Part shown: one piece after another, positions 25,578 to 34,832 of the stretch
Numbering within the stretch: position 1 is the first letter of the stretch
How the letters are laid out: each line of letters starts with the position of its first letter
From: Photobacterium arenosum
GTDB taxonomy: Bacteria; Pseudomonadota; Gammaproteobacteria; Enterobacterales; Vibrionaceae
Assembly: GCF_014841115.1 (NCBI RefSeq)
Contig: NZ_JACYTP010000011.1
Span: 1 to 64,000, forward strand
Length of the DNA stretch: 64,000 bases
Reading direction: 5' to 3'
The notes under the pieces: generated by a model
Databases searched by the model: none
Seen by the model: only the letters and a program-made list of their open reading frames with translations
Told to the model about the DNA's origin: nothing
Program-made: the position numbers and the translations under genes

Positions 25578-27362
25578 ATGAACCCGAATTTTTTCACGGA
25601 CTACTTTGCTAAACTCCAGGAAATGAACCAAGCGTGGTGGAAGGAGTTTGATTCCGGCAAGGCAGCCATTAATACTCCGCTCAATAAAGCGCTGAGTGAA
25701 TTGAATCTGGAAGACACAACGGCTTGGCTGGAAAATGCATCTGCGCAGCCTGCTGTTATTGCAAAAATTCAGATGGATTGGTTTGAAAGCCAAATGAAGA
25801 TTTTGCAAAACGTCACTATGTCTGGTGACAATCAGGATGTTGTTACTCCGGCGCATGATGATAAACGATTTATCGATCCTGCCTGGCAAAACGAAGCTTT
25901 TTACAACTGCATCAAGCAATCTTATTTGCTGTTCAGCAATAAGATGAAAGAGACCATTGATTCTATTGAAGGTCTAGACGATAAAGCGAAAGAACGTTTG
26001 AACTTCTTTTCGCGTCAGGCTATTAACGCACTATCGCCGACCAACTTTATTACCACCAACCCTGAGCTGGCAAAACTGACGGTTGAAACCAATGGTCAGA
26101 ATCTGATTAAAGGGATGGAACTGCTGCATGAAGACATGCAGTCCAGTGCGGATGTACTGAAAATTCGCATGACAAATGGCGATGCATTCCAGGTGGGCGA
26201 TAATATTGCCAACACGCCAGGACAAGTCATTTTCAAAAATGACTTGTTTGAACTTATTCAGTATAAACCGCTGACAGAAACCGTGAATGCGACCCCTGTA
26301 CTGATTGTTCCGCCGTTTATCAACAAATATTACATCATGGATCTGCGAGAAAAGAACTCTATGGCTCGCTGGCTGGTTGAGCAGGGACATACTGTCTTTA
26401 TGATTTCATGGCGTAATCCTGATGCGACAATGCAGGATGTGGATTTCGATACCTATGTATTGGAAGGTGCGCTAAAAGCATTGGACGTTGTCGAAAGTGT
26501 TAGCGGTGAAAATCAAATTCATACCGTAGGCTATTGTATTGGCGGTACATTGTTGGCGTCAGCGCTAGCGTACAGCTCTGCGAAACGTATGCGTAACCGT
26601 GTGAAGTCTGCCACTTTCTTTACCACAATCCTCGATTTCTCTCAGCCGGGTGAAATTGGCGCTTATATCAATGATCCGATCATTTCGGCCATTGAAGCCC
26701 AGAATGAGCTGAAAGGCTATATGGACGGTCGCTCACTGAGTGTGACCTTTAGTCTGCTGCGTGAAAACAGCTTGTACTGGAACTATTACGTCAACAATTA
26801 CCTGAAAGGTAACAGCCCAATTGATTTTGATCTGCTGTTCTGGAATGGTGATAGCACCAATGTGGCCAAAGCGTGTCACAGTACACTGTTACGTCAGTTC
26901 TATCTGGAAAATAAACTGATGGATCCTAAAGGGTATAAAGTAGGTGGCGTGTATATTGATTTGTCGAAGATCAAAGTACCGACTTACTTTATCTCTACTC
27001 AGGAAGATCATATTGCTCTGTGGCAGGGCACTTATCGCGGCTCGAAAGTACTGAAGGGTGATTCAGTGTTCGTGCTGGGTGAGTCCGGTCATATTGCAGG
27101 TATTATTAATCATCCTGACAAAAACAAGTATGGTTTTTATACCAACGATAACGCTGAATCTGATCCCGAAGCCTGGTTAGCGGGGGCGACCCACCACGAC
27201 GGATCATGGTGGCAACACTGGAATACCTGGTTGAATGGCTTTAATTCTGAAGAGCAGGTATCTGGCCGTGATATCGGTAATGAAAGCTTCCCGCCCATAG
27301 GTCCAGCGCCTGGTGATTATGTGAAGCAAACACTGCCGATTGAGTTTTCAAACCCAAATTAA
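25578..27362 (+). CDS. phaC: Class I poly(3-hydroxyalkanoate) synthase PhaC
   Basis: PhaC polymerises (R)-3-hydroxyacyl-CoA at the surface of PHA granules. The 594-aa alpha/beta hydrolase has the lipase-like box GYCIGGTL with nucleophile Cys320, and the aspartate and histidine in STQEDHIALW and GESGHIAGI complete the triad. The start at 25578 follows AGAGGT and gives the typical MNPNFFTDYFAKLQEMNQAWW-like phasin-contact N-terminus (partly quoted). Linkage with PhaA and PhaB and the single-subunit length place it in class I. Confidence 0.95.
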   Translation: MNPNFFTDYFAKLQEMNQAWWKEFDSGKAAINTPLNKALSELNLEDTTAWLENASAQPAVIAKIQMDWFESQMKILQNVTMSGDNQDVVTPAHDDKRFIDPAWQNEAFYNCIKQSYLLFSNKMKETIDSIEGLDDKAKERLNFFSRQAINALSPTNFITTNPELAKLTVETNGQNLIKGMELLHEDMQSSADVLKIRMTNGDAFQVGDNIANTPGQVIFKNDLFELIQYKPLTETVNATPVLIVPPFINKYYIMDLREKNSMARWLVEQGHTVFMISWRNPDATMQDVDFDTYVLEGALKALDVVESVSGENQIHTVGYCIGGTLLASALAYSSAKRMRNRVKSATFFTTILDFSQPGEIGAYINDPIISAIEAQNELKGYMDGRSLSVTFSLLRENSLYWNYYVNNYLKGNSPIDFDLLFWNGDSTNVAKACHSTLLRQFYLENKLMDPKGYKVGGVYIDLSKIKVPTYFISTQEDHIALWQGTYRGSKVLKGDSVFVLGESGHIAGIINHPDKNKYGFYTNDNAESDPEAWLAGATHHDGSWWQHWNTWLNGFNSEEQVSGRDIGNESFPPIGPAPGDYVKQTLPIEFSNPN

Positions 27363-27388
27363 TCGTTTGATAACAGTATCGACATTGC

Positions 27389-27418
27389 AAAAACCAGTGG
27401 CATGCCACTGGTTTTTTT
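27389..27418 (+). terminator. Intrinsic terminator of the pha operon
   Basis: AACCAGTGGC, a 2-nt centre and GCCACTGGTT form a 10-bp stem followed by TTTTT, starting 30 bp after the phaC stop. A-run before and T-run after would also allow weaker action on the other strand. Confidence 0.9.
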
Positions 27419-27483
27419 ATGGTTGAAACGCAAGCGTTGTTTACTCGTCTGAATCATTGGTGTCTGCCCAGGACAGCAGGCTA

Positions 27484-27500
27484 AAGTGCCTGTCCCAACA
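27484..27500. repeat. Isolated dispersed GTGCCTGTCCC repeat copy
   Basis: AAGTGCCTGTCCCAACA lies between the pha terminator and pqiA. It matches the 1140 copy over the 13-base core AAGTGCCTGTCCC. It is the only copy in the window outside the first 7.1 kb. Confidence 0.7.
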
Positions 27501-27619
27501 ATACTCGTCTGCAAGATTCATCTCTCTGTATTTGAACGCTTTATCTCTTAAGAAATACCCTCATTTAAAGCGTCCCTATCTATACTGGTTTTATGACTAC
27601 CCAAAGAGGTAAGGACGGC

Positions 27620-28972
27620 ATGCATCACGAGCAGCAAACTGCAGGGATAACTGGGTGTGAGGAATGCGGCTTGGTGGTTGCACTGCCAGCGTTAGAACAG
27701 GGGCAGCGTGCATGTTGTCCGCGTTGCGGGCATTTGCTGATGAAAACCATCAAACATCCTCAGCAGCGGACATTTGCCTATGGTACCGCTTGCCTGGTAA
27801 TGCTGGTACTGAGTGTGAGTTTTCCTTTTATGTCCTTCAGTGTGCAAGGTATTCAGCAAGAAATTACCCTGATGCATTCTGCTCAGATGCTCGCTCAGTT
27901 CGAGAACAGTTTATTAGGTTTATTATTGTTAATGACTGTTGTTATTTTACCGGCTTGTTATATCACCTCTGTTTTATACCTCTATTGGGTAAGTACAGAA
28001 CATGGAAAGATTGATAGCGACAGTGTCAGCCACAGAGTCAAAAGCTTGTGCCGGCTGACTCTTCGTATCGAACCCTGGCTGATGGTGGATGTTTTCCTGA
28101 TAGGCATTCTGGTCAGCCTGATCAAAATTGCTGCGCTGGCTGATGTCGGACTGGGCATGTCATTCTGGGCATTTTGCCTTTATACCATGCTGGTTGTGAA
28201 ATGTGTTGCCATGGTTGACAGAACCTGGCTCTGGCTGCAGTTTGCCCCTATGGTGCCATTGCCGGATGTAAAAGCTGGCGACAGCCACCATTCTCATAAC
28301 CATATCTCCTGCCATACATGCGCGCAGCTAAACCCTGTTGCTGATGGGCACCAGCAAAGGTGTATTCGCTGTGGCGGGAAGCTGCACCCTTATCACCCGG
28401 CTAAAAACCTGCAATATGCCTGGGCGTTATTGCTGGCTTCGGCTGTCTTTTTATTCCCGGCAAATCTGTATCCGATGATGTACACGGTAAGTTTGGGTAA
28501 ATCAGAAGGCTCAACCATTATTGGTGGGGTTGTGCTGCTCTGGCATCACGGGTCCTATCCCATCGCCATGGTGATCTTTATCGCCAGCGTGGTGATCCCT
28601 TTGGCGAAGATCTTTGCTCTTGGATGGCTCTTTTTTGCGGCAGCGCGAAACATTGACGATGAAGAAAGAAAAGCCATACGGCGTTTAAAGCTATACAGGA
28701 TGGCTGAGTTTATCGGCCGGTGGTCGATGATTGATATTTTTGTTGTGGCGCTTCTTGTTGCTTTGGTGCAGTTACAGAATTTGATGGCGATTTATCCGGG
28801 ACCGGCAGCGCTGTCTTTTGCCTCGGTTGTCATACTAACCATGTTAGCGGCGATGGTATTTGACCCGCGTGTTTTCTGGCAAAACCTGCTGCCAGGAGAA
28901 AAAACAGTTCAGTCCACCAAGCCGGAACAAGGTGCGAGTACGACCATTATTCATAAGGAACCCCATTCATGA
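27620..28972 (+). CDS. pqiA: PqiA-type membrane protein, two PqiA domains
   Basis: This 450-aa inner-membrane protein has two tandem PqiA domains, each with a zinc-ribbon-like Cys4 cluster (CEECG...CCPRCG and CHTC...CIRCGG) followed by about four membrane helices. With the MCE protein next door it forms a trans-envelope lipid transport system; the Escherichia coli relatives PqiA and LetA (YebS) bind lipids at the inner membrane. I used the ATG at 27620, which has AAGGA 5 nt upstream. The stop overlaps the pqiB start. Confidence 0.9.
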   Translation: MHHEQQTAGITGCEECGLVVALPALEQGQRACCPRCGHLLMKTIKHPQQRTFAYGTACLVMLVLSVSFPFMSFSVQGIQQEITLMHSAQMLAQFENSLLGLLLLMTVVILPACYITSVLYLYWVSTEHGKIDSDSVSHRVKSLCRLTLRIEPWLMVDVFLIGILVSLIKIAALADVGLGMSFWAFCLYTMLVVKCVAMVDRTWLWLQFAPMVPLPDVKAGDSHHSHNHISCHTCAQLNPVADGHQQRCIRCGGKLHPYHPAKNLQYAWALLLASAVFLFPANLYPMMYTVSLGKSEGSTIIGGVVLLWHHGSYPIAMVIFIASVVIPLAKIFALGWLFFAAARNIDDEERKAIRRLKLYRMAEFIGRWSMIDIFVVALLVALVQLQNLMAIYPGPAALSFASVVILTMLAAMVFDPRVFWQNLLPGEKTVQSTKPEQGASTTIIHKEPHS

Positions 28973-30615
28973 GCGATCAAACGCCGCCAAAAGCTGAAGT
29001 CAGTCAGATTCGACAGCTATCACTGATCTGGCTGGTCCCGATTGTTGCTGTATTGATTGGCTTTTGGATGCTGATACAGTTTCTGGCCAGTAAGGGCCCT
29101 GAAGTAACACTTAAGCTCAATACCGCAGAAGGTCTCGAAGTGGGTAAAACTGAAATCAAAGCTTTGAATGTCAAAGTGGGTGTTATTACCAATGTAAAAC
29201 TCAGTGATGATTACAATTCAATTTTAGCGACCGCCCAGATGGACAAAGACGCCGCCAGAATGTTGAGAACCGACACGCGGTTTTGGGTGGTGAAACCACG
29301 TATCGGTAAGGAAGGGATCTCCGGGTTAGAAACCTTATTATCCGGTGCGTATATTGAATTGCAGCCCGGTGTGAAGAGTGATGAACAGCGAACATTTACT
29401 GTCCTGGATATTCCTCCGGTAGCACCGTTGGATGCGAAAGGCTTACGTCTGATCCTGACCCATAATGAGGCAGGAAAGCTAAGCGTTGGTGATCCTGTTC
29501 TTTACGAAGGGTTTACTGTCGGTCGGGTGGAGCAGGTCAGCTTTGATACTCAGTCTAAAAAAGCGAATTATCAGCTATTTATCTTTGAACCTTATGACGG
29601 TCTGATTCGAAAGCGCACCCGATTCTGGTTAACATCCGGTGTGGAGCTGAACATGTCGGCAGAGGGCTTTAATCTCAAAATCGGTTCGGTGGAATCTCTC
29701 ATCACTGGAGGCGTGAGTTTTAATATTCAGCAAGGCGCCGATCCTGGCGAACTTATCACCAAACAGCTCAGCCGGTTCCGGCTTTACAACAATCAGAATG
29801 AAGTGCGGGAGCGTTATTACGATCAGTACCTGGAATATGTGTTGCTGTTCGACGAATCGGTACGTGGTTTGAGTGAAGGGGCGCCAATTGAATACCGCGG
29901 AATCCGCATTGGTACTGTGTCTAAAGTGCCCTTACGCTTGCCCAACCAAACTCGCGGCTTTTCCAATCAGCAAATTCCGGTACTTGCCAGATTAGAACTC
30001 GCGCGAGTGCAGGAGTATGTAGGGACTGAAAACCTGCAGGCATTACAAGAAGATCTCAGTCATCAGTTTCGGGAAGGCTTACGTGCTTCATTGAAAACCG
30101 CTAATTTCTTAACCGGGCAATTAATGGTGGATGTCGAGTTTTACCCGGAAGAACCGGATCCCAGGCTGCTGACCTACCAGGAATATGATGTTTTTCCCAC
30201 CAAAGCCGGCGGGTTTGCAGAGATTCAGAAGCAGGTCGCTTTGTTACTCGATAAGCTAAATAACTTACCCGTGGAAAGCACTCTGAAGGGGCTGAATCAG
30301 ACGCTGGCCGCGACAGAGCGTACTTTGAAAGCCGCCGAGCAGGCTGCAAAAAGTGTGAATGTGTTGCTTGCACAGCAGGATACAAAAGCCATACCAGCGG
30401 AACTGCGAAACAGCCTGGCTCAGATTCAGGCGACGTTAAACAGTTACGGTTCTGACGGTGCTACTTACCGGAATCTCGAACAGGTGCTGATACGGTTTGA
30501 GCAGGTGATGAAAGAGTTGCAACCGGTACTAAGACAAGTGAACGACAAACCTAACTCGCTGATTTTTTCAGACAGTAAAGGTAAAGATCCGATACCCGCA
30601 GCAGGAGTAGAATAA
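28969..30615 (+). CDS. pqiB: MCE-domain protein PqiB
   Basis: PqiB forms a periplasm-spanning tube of stacked MCE rings that moves lipids between the membranes. The 548-aa protein has an N-terminal anchor (LIWLVPIVAVLIGFWMLIQF) and three MCE domains (starting near EVTLKLNTAEGLEVG, GLRLILTHNEAGKLSVG and YVLLFDESVRGLSEG), then a C-terminal helical region from about residue 415. Three MCE domains distinguish it from LetB (seven). It overlaps pqiA by 4 nt and pqiC by 1 nt. Confidence 0.93.
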   Translation: MSDQTPPKAEVSQIRQLSLIWLVPIVAVLIGFWMLIQFLASKGPEVTLKLNTAEGLEVGKTEIKALNVKVGVITNVKLSDDYNSILATAQMDKDAARMLRTDTRFWVVKPRIGKEGISGLETLLSGAYIELQPGVKSDEQRTFTVLDIPPVAPLDAKGLRLILTHNEAGKLSVGDPVLYEGFTVGRVEQVSFDTQSKKANYQLFIFEPYDGLIRKRTRFWLTSGVELNMSAEGFNLKIGSVESLITGGVSFNIQQGADPGELITKQLSRFRLYNNQNEVRERYYDQYLEYVLLFDESVRGLSEGAPIEYRGIRIGTVSKVPLRLPNQTRGFSNQQIPVLARLELARVQEYVGTENLQALQEDLSHQFREGLRASLKTANFLTGQLMVDVEFYPEEPDPRLLTYQEYDVFPTKAGGFAEIQKQVALLLDKLNNLPVESTLKGLNQTLAATERTLKAAEQAAKSVNVLLAQQDTKAIPAELRNSLAQIQATLNSYGSDGATYRNLEQVLIRFEQVMKELQPVLRQVNDKPNSLIFSDSKGKDPIPAAGVE

Positions 30616-31241
30616 TGAAATTTCGTCACTGTTTACTGTCTGCCGTTTGGCTGGCTGGGTTGGTATTGACAGGTTGCAGCAGTCAGCCCGAAGAATCGGA
30701 CATCACGACGTATTTATTGCCTCAGTCGTCTGAGCAATCGGTGCCGGCGTTAGTCACACAACAGCCAATATTAGTGATATCACCGGTTGAGATGGCGCTG
30801 CATTTGACGGGTACAGGGCTAGTTTATCAAACCAGTCACACGGCTGTGGTTCAGGCGCAGCAAAATCTGTGGGCAGAAGATATTACCCGCCAGCTCACGC
30901 GGCGCATTAACGGTGATCTGCGTCTGAAGCAGTCACGCTACTGGCCGACAGAGTTATCGGCAGCGATAAAAACGGCCAATGTGCCTAAACTGCAAGTCAG
31001 GGTAAACGCCTTTAATGGCCATTTCAGCGGTTCGGCGTATTTCAGTGGTGAATGGATTTTGACAGGACAAAGCGGAGACCTGAAAACTGTGCAGCCATTC
31101 AGTTTTCAGGTTCCTTTAAAAGAGCCGGGGTACAGTGCACAGGTGGATGCCTTGTCGGAAGCAGTAAATCGGCTTACCACTCAGATCGCTCAGCGTGTGT
31201 CAGCCGTGACTTTGTATTCCGGGGAGCGCAGCAGCCTTTAG
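30615..31241 (+). CDS. pqiC: PqiC outer-membrane lipoprotein
   Basis: This 208-aa lipoprotein has a signal peptide with lipobox VLTGC (Cys21) and no Asp at +2 (Ser), so it should go to the outer membrane, where PqiC caps the PqiB tube. The DUF330/ABC auxiliary domain includes NLWAEDITRQLTRRINGDLR. It starts in a TAATG overlap with pqiB and its stop overlaps by 4 nt with the stop of the converging small gene. Confidence 0.9.
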   Translation: MKFRHCLLSAVWLAGLVLTGCSSQPEESDITTYLLPQSSEQSVPALVTQQPILVISPVEMALHLTGTGLVYQTSHTAVVQAQQNLWAEDITRQLTRRINGDLRLKQSRYWPTELSAAIKTANVPKLQVRVNAFNGHFSGSAYFSGEWILTGQSGDLKTVQPFSFQVPLKEPGYSAQVDALSEAVNRLTTQIAQRVSAVTLYSGERSSL

Positions 31242-31453
31242 CGTTGCTGTAATCGGTAATACCCGTTCATCCAGCACTCGGGCAACCCTTCACCTGACGG
31301 GAAAGCCAGGTGCTGTTTGTCCATCGAGACAGGATCAGCCAGATCTTCACCGGACTGAAACTGTACAGTGACATGGCGCTTAAAGGGGTTGGTGAGTGAG
31401 GCCATGTCTACCACATCAACCAGATCCCCGGTTTTCGCTTCTTTCAAAAACAT
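31238..31453 (-). CDS. Small conserved protein of unknown function
   Basis: The 71-aa protein begins MFLKEAKTGDLVDVVDMASL and ends PSGEGLPECWMNGYYRLQQR. AGGAGG lies 8 nt before its ATG, which strongly supports translation. I recall similar short proteins in other Vibrionaceae, but cannot name a function. It converges on pqiC, overlapping its stop, and is divergent from the sugar kinase gene. Confidence 0.75.
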   Translation of the reverse strand: MFLKEAKTGDLVDVVDMASLTNPFKRHVTVQFQSGEDLADPVSMDKQHLAFPSGEGLPECWMNGYYRLQQR

Positions 31454-31542
31454 AGTACCAACCTCCTGCAGTCATCAGGTCATGGAAGGGGTATTCTAAT
31501 TATGGTCGATTTTATCTCAGGCGTGGAAAAGGACGATTTTTA

Positions 31543-32448
31543 ATGGATCAGTATTATTGGGGCATAGATCTGGGAGGCACAAAAGTGGAGTGCGCGGTGA
31601 TGGCACGCTCAGATGATCGCTGCGTACTTCGCGAGCGCATTCCCAGTCAGGCTGAGAAAGGCTATGCACATCTTCTGCAGCGAATAAAGTTGCTGGTGGA
31701 TAGCTGTGCGGAGCAGCTTGGCTGTTACCCGAATGCGATGGGTTTTGGTACGCCGGGTGCGTTGGATCCTGCTACAGGCGTAATGAAAAACTGTAATTCC
31801 ACGGCGTTAAATGGTCAGCCTCTGGATGCTGACCTGGCTCAGTTATTGAACGTGAAAGTCAGGCTGGCTAACGATGCGAACTGCCTTGTGCTTGCAGAAA
31901 CACAATTAGGTGTGGTTCAGCAAGTGAGCCCTGATGCTAACGTTGTTTTTGGTATCATCATGGGTACTGGTGTGGGAGCTGGGATTGTCGTTAACGGCAA
32001 AGTTATTAATGGCTTGCACGGCATAGCCGGTGAGTGGGGACATAATGTTATCGAGCCAGAAGGGCGAGCCTGTTATTGCGGAAAATACGGCTGCCTCGAA
32101 ACCGTGATATCCGGGCCAGGTTTGGAGCAGGTTTACCATGCCAGAACCAGCGAGCACTTATCTTTGAGCGAGATTATGCGACGGGCTCAGCAGGGCGATG
32201 TTGATGCAAGGTATGTGGAGGAGCGATTAATTCATTATTTTGGCCTTGCAGTTGCACAGGTGATTAATATTCTGGATCCTGATGTGATTATCGTCGGCGG
32301 TGGTGTTGGCAATATCGATAAGTTATACGATGAGGGCAGGCAGGCGATAATGCCGCACTTATTTAATTCCGTGTTAAAAACCCCTGTTGTGAAACCGATT
32401 TTAGGGGACAGCGCAGGTGTTTTTGGTGCTGCAATGTTAGTGAAATAA
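31543..32448 (+). CDS. mak: ROK-family sugar kinase, probable fructokinase Mak
   Basis: This 301-aa ROK kinase has the phosphate-binding start GIDLGGTKVECAV, a glucose-type binding loop GFGTPGALDPATG, and the ROK zinc-site pattern GRACYCGKYGCLETVISGPG (His and three Cys), closest in feel to Mak of E. coli. N-acetylglucosamine kinase is the main alternative. AAGGA lies 9 nt before the ATG. The CsrB gene and its upstream GacA box follow directly, so mak is not co-transcribed with anything obvious. Confidence 0.82.
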   Translation: MDQYYWGIDLGGTKVECAVMARSDDRCVLRERIPSQAEKGYAHLLQRIKLLVDSCAEQLGCYPNAMGFGTPGALDPATGVMKNCNSTALNGQPLDADLAQLLNVKVRLANDANCLVLAETQLGVVQQVSPDANVVFGIIMGTGVGAGIVVNGKVINGLHGIAGEWGHNVIEPEGRACYCGKYGCLETVISGPGLEQVYHARTSEHLSLSEIMRRAQQGDVDARYVEERLIHYFGLAVAQVINILDPDVIIVGGGVGNIDKLYDEGRQAIMPHLFNSVLKTPVVKPILGDSAGVFGAAMLVK

Positions 32449-32510
32449 GCAAAGTGTTTTCTGCCAAGCAGCAAGATAATGGCATGCCTTGGGATATCGC
32501 CCTTGCTTCT

Positions 32511-32528
32511 TGTAAGAGATATCTCACA
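32511..32528 (+). promoter_or_regulatory. GacA/UvrY/VarA box upstream of csrB
   Basis: TGTAAGAGATATCTCACA is an 18-bp palindrome matching the GacA-family box TGTAAG-N6-CTTACA at 11 of 12 fixed positions. It lies about 185 bp upstream of the predicted csrB start, as the UvrY site does at E. coli csrB. It indicates control by the VarS/VarA (BarA/UvrY) two-component system. Confidence 0.85.
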
Positions 32529-32662
32529 AGGATGTGGGAGATTACGTTTATTTCATTGCTGTTAATTCTCATGGAAAATAAATTAATCTTTATCATTCAA
32601 TCTGATAGGTTTAATTACTGCGTTGTTACTTTAATTGACATGCAAAGTGTGATCTCCGTTCG

Positions 32663-32690
32663 TTGCGCAGAATCCTGAATCGAGTAATCT
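32663..32690 (+). promoter_or_regulatory. Sigma-70 promoter candidate of csrB
   Basis: TTGCGC at 32663-32668 and TAATCT at 32685-32690 are separated by 16 bp. A start at about 32698 gives an RNA beginning GTCGGAAGG, similar to the GTCGACAGG start of E. coli CsrB. Confidence 0.6.
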
Positions 32691-32697
32691 GTACCGC

Positions 32698-33086
32698 GTC
32701 GGAAGGAACTGACGGAACGGAACAGGAACAGGCCACGGATTTTGGCAGTCTCAGGATGAGACAGGTACATCAGGAAGGTGTATCGACAAGGACTGTGAAG
32801 GGAACAATCGGATGGATTCGATTCAGTAGGTAGGATGCTTACTGGTCAGGATGACACAAGGACCACTTCGGGAAGAAGTAAGGGACACCTCCAGGACGGA
32901 GAAGAGAGTTGTAACAGGACGTTGCAATGGGTCAGGGTAAGACCAAGTGGAACACCTCCGGGACGGAGTTTTAGGGAAACGCTGAAGGATACAGCAATAT
33001 CAAGGAATGATGCAGGGAGCACATTAGTAGCTGGATTGCTGCAAGTAAGACCTAAGGGCGCAACGAAAGTTGCGCCCGCTCTTTTT
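32698..33086 (+). ncRNA. csrB: CsrB regulatory RNA (CsrA-sequestering)
   Basis: This region encodes no plausible protein but carries about 28 GGA triplets in 360 nt, many as the loop motifs AGGA, AGGGA and ACGGA between short stems (for example CTCC-AGGAC-GGAG, CTCC-GGGAC-GGAG and CTTC-GGGA-AGAAG). Near the 3' end TGCAGGGAGCACATTAGTAG and CTGGATTGCTGC match the end of E. coli CsrB as I remember it. An intrinsic terminator closes it. CsrB RNAs bind many copies of CsrA and relieve its control of carbon storage, motility and virulence genes. Vibrionaceae usually have several such RNAs. The exact 5' end is a prediction. Confidence 0.92.
33056..33086 (+). terminator. Intrinsic terminator of csrB
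   Basis: GGGCGCAAC, GAAA tetraloop and GTTGCGCCC form a 9-bp perfect stem followed by GCTCTTTTT. Confidence 0.93.
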
Positions 33087-33122
33087 CATAGCCAGAAATT
33101 TTTGTATCCCGAAAACTTCCTG

Positions 33123-34283
33123 TCAACCCGCTACAATCTGTGGTTTCTGCTTCAGACTGACAATCAACATATAAACCGCCGTGCTGGCCAAAGCAACAAA
33201 GAAGAAGTTGTTCAGTCCATGCTCTTGTTCCAAAAAGGTACCGGCGACCAACGGACCGGCAACAGAACCGAAGCTGTAGCTGAAGAGCATGATCTGTGTT
33301 GCTGAAACTATCACTGATGAATCCAGCTCATCACATGCCAGTGAGATTGCAATCGGGTACAGAGCAAAAGAAGACATACCCAATAGCGCCAAACCCACCA
33401 CCATAATACTGTAACCGGGAATAAGGCTCATCAGTCCGGTTGCAAAAATACCTAACAGACAGGCCGCTGCCATCAGCAGGGTTTTACTCATCTTACAGGA
33501 TAACGCGCTGACAACAGGTTGAATGGCCATGCCACCCAGAACGGTCGAAGCCATTAAGCCACCGATTTGCTCTGCTGTCAGGTTTTGCATCTGCAGCGAA
33601 ATGGGCAAAAGACCATATACCGAGCTCATGACAATACCTGAGACGAAACAACCCAGTACCGCAGGTTTGCTCAATGCAAAAATCTGGCGGGCAGACAGGC
33701 TGATGTGTTGTTCGCAAGCCGGTTGCGACTGCTTGCATGCCAGCGCGGGAATTGCCGCCAGGGCGATCAAACCCAGAATACTGACAAAGGGCAGCAATCC
33801 TTCCACACCAATGAAGCCAATGCCAAACTGCCCCAGAGTGCCGCCGCCGTACAAGGCTGTCATGTATAAACCCAGGCGTTTGGCGCGCTCTTTTTTGTTA
33901 TCGCCAATCAGAAGCCAGGATTCAACGACCACAAAGATGCCTGCCACAGCGATACCGGCCACAAAGCGTGCCATCAGCCAGGTCAGCTGTTCAGGCACTA
34001 TCGGCATAATGACAATAGTGACTGCCAGCAGTGCCAGAAAACTGATAAAGGCAATTCTGTGCCCGGCACGAGCCACCACTTTTTCGACCAGCAATGCGCC
34101 AATCAGCAATCCTAAATAAAACGTACTGGCCAGCCAACTGGCCAGAGAAGCAGGCAGAGCAAAAAAACTTAACGTCAGTGGGATCAGGCTCATTAGATAA
34201 CCTGATGCAATAGCAAAAATCGCCAGGCCGGCAACCGGTACAAAAATACCGCCGGACTGACGCGTAGCAGTGATATGACTCAC
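33123..34283 (-). CDS. MFS transporter
   Basis: The protein of about 386 aa has twelve hydrophobic segments and the Major Facilitator pattern, with a motif-A-like loop near EKVVARAGHRIAFIS and the partner region SWLLIGDNKKERAKRLGLYM. The overall look is that of the YcaD/drug-sugar MFS branch; the substrate cannot be told. The first in-frame start is a TTG at 34298; I prefer the GTG at 34283, which has GGAG 9 nt upstream. Its 3' end converges on csrB. Confidence 0.8.
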   Translation of the reverse strand: MSHITATRQSGGIFVPVAGLAIFAIASGYLMSLIPLTLSFFALPASLASWLASTFYLGLLIGALLVEKVVARAGHRIAFISFLALLAVTIVIMPIVPEQLTWLMARFVAGIAVAGIFVVVESWLLIGDNKKERAKRLGLYMTALYGGGTLGQFGIGFIGVEGLLPFVSILGLIALAAIPALACKQSQPACEQHISLSARQIFALSKPAVLGCFVSGIVMSSVYGLLPISLQMQNLTAEQIGGLMASTVLGGMAIQPVVSALSCKMSKTLLMAAACLLGIFATGLMSLIPGYSIMVVGLALLGMSSFALYPIAISLACDELDSSVIVSATQIMLFSYSFGSVAGPLVAGTFLEQEHGLNNFFFVALASTAVYMLIVSLKQKPQIVAG

Positions 34284-34730
34284 TACACTAATCTCCAAAT
34301 TAAAGGGTGCAGGCCTTGCAGGGGAGCTGTTTGGGTCTACAGCTTTGGGTGGACCTGCGCAAAGACGTTACAGGCGATGCCTGTGTATATGGCGCAGAAT
34401 ATGGACTGAAAAACGATGAAGGTAAAATGAGAAAAAGTAATATCCAGAGCCGGTTTTTCTCACACATATTATATGGAAAAATAGCTATTTAGAGCTGTTA
34501 GTGTTTAATCAGGTTAAATTAGTGTTAATTTTAGTTTTGTTTATTATTTTTCAATAGGTTATTGGTATTAAAAATAGAATTTAGCCAATTATTTAGATGT
34601 GTAAATATTTGTTGTCTATCAAATAGTTGTGGTTAATTTTTAACCAATAAAAGGCTGGCAGCATAAAATAATTTCTTTTTTGCCTAATTGTCAGCATTAG
34701 TCTCGTGAAAAGAAGCCTGGTAGTTCTTTT

Positions 34731-34758
34731 TGGTGCAAAGATTCACTTATTCAGTGCA
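34731..34758 (+). promoter_or_regulatory. NtrC-like enhancer of the small RNA
   Basis: TGGTGCA at 34731-34737 is the same word seen upstream of urtA and phaB. TTCACTTATTCAGTGCA at 34742-34758 fits the NtrC core TGCAC-N7-GTGCA at nine of ten positions. The two sites lie about 102-130 bp before the predicted start, the usual distance for a sigma-54 activator. LuxO and other relatives of NtrC cannot be excluded. Confidence 0.6.
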
Positions 34759-34832
34759 AATTTTTATGGTTGTTTTTGGCTAGTAAGCGGAAGGGATTAT
34801 AATAATCTATTTAAAATCAATAAATTAAAAAG

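Noticed and set aside
32835-33305. An open frame of 156 codons on the plus strand
   Set aside because: It lies across the CsrB RNA and its terminator, is rich in Gly/Arg/Thr from GGA repeats, and runs into the 3' end of the convergent MFS gene. It has no ribosome-binding site.
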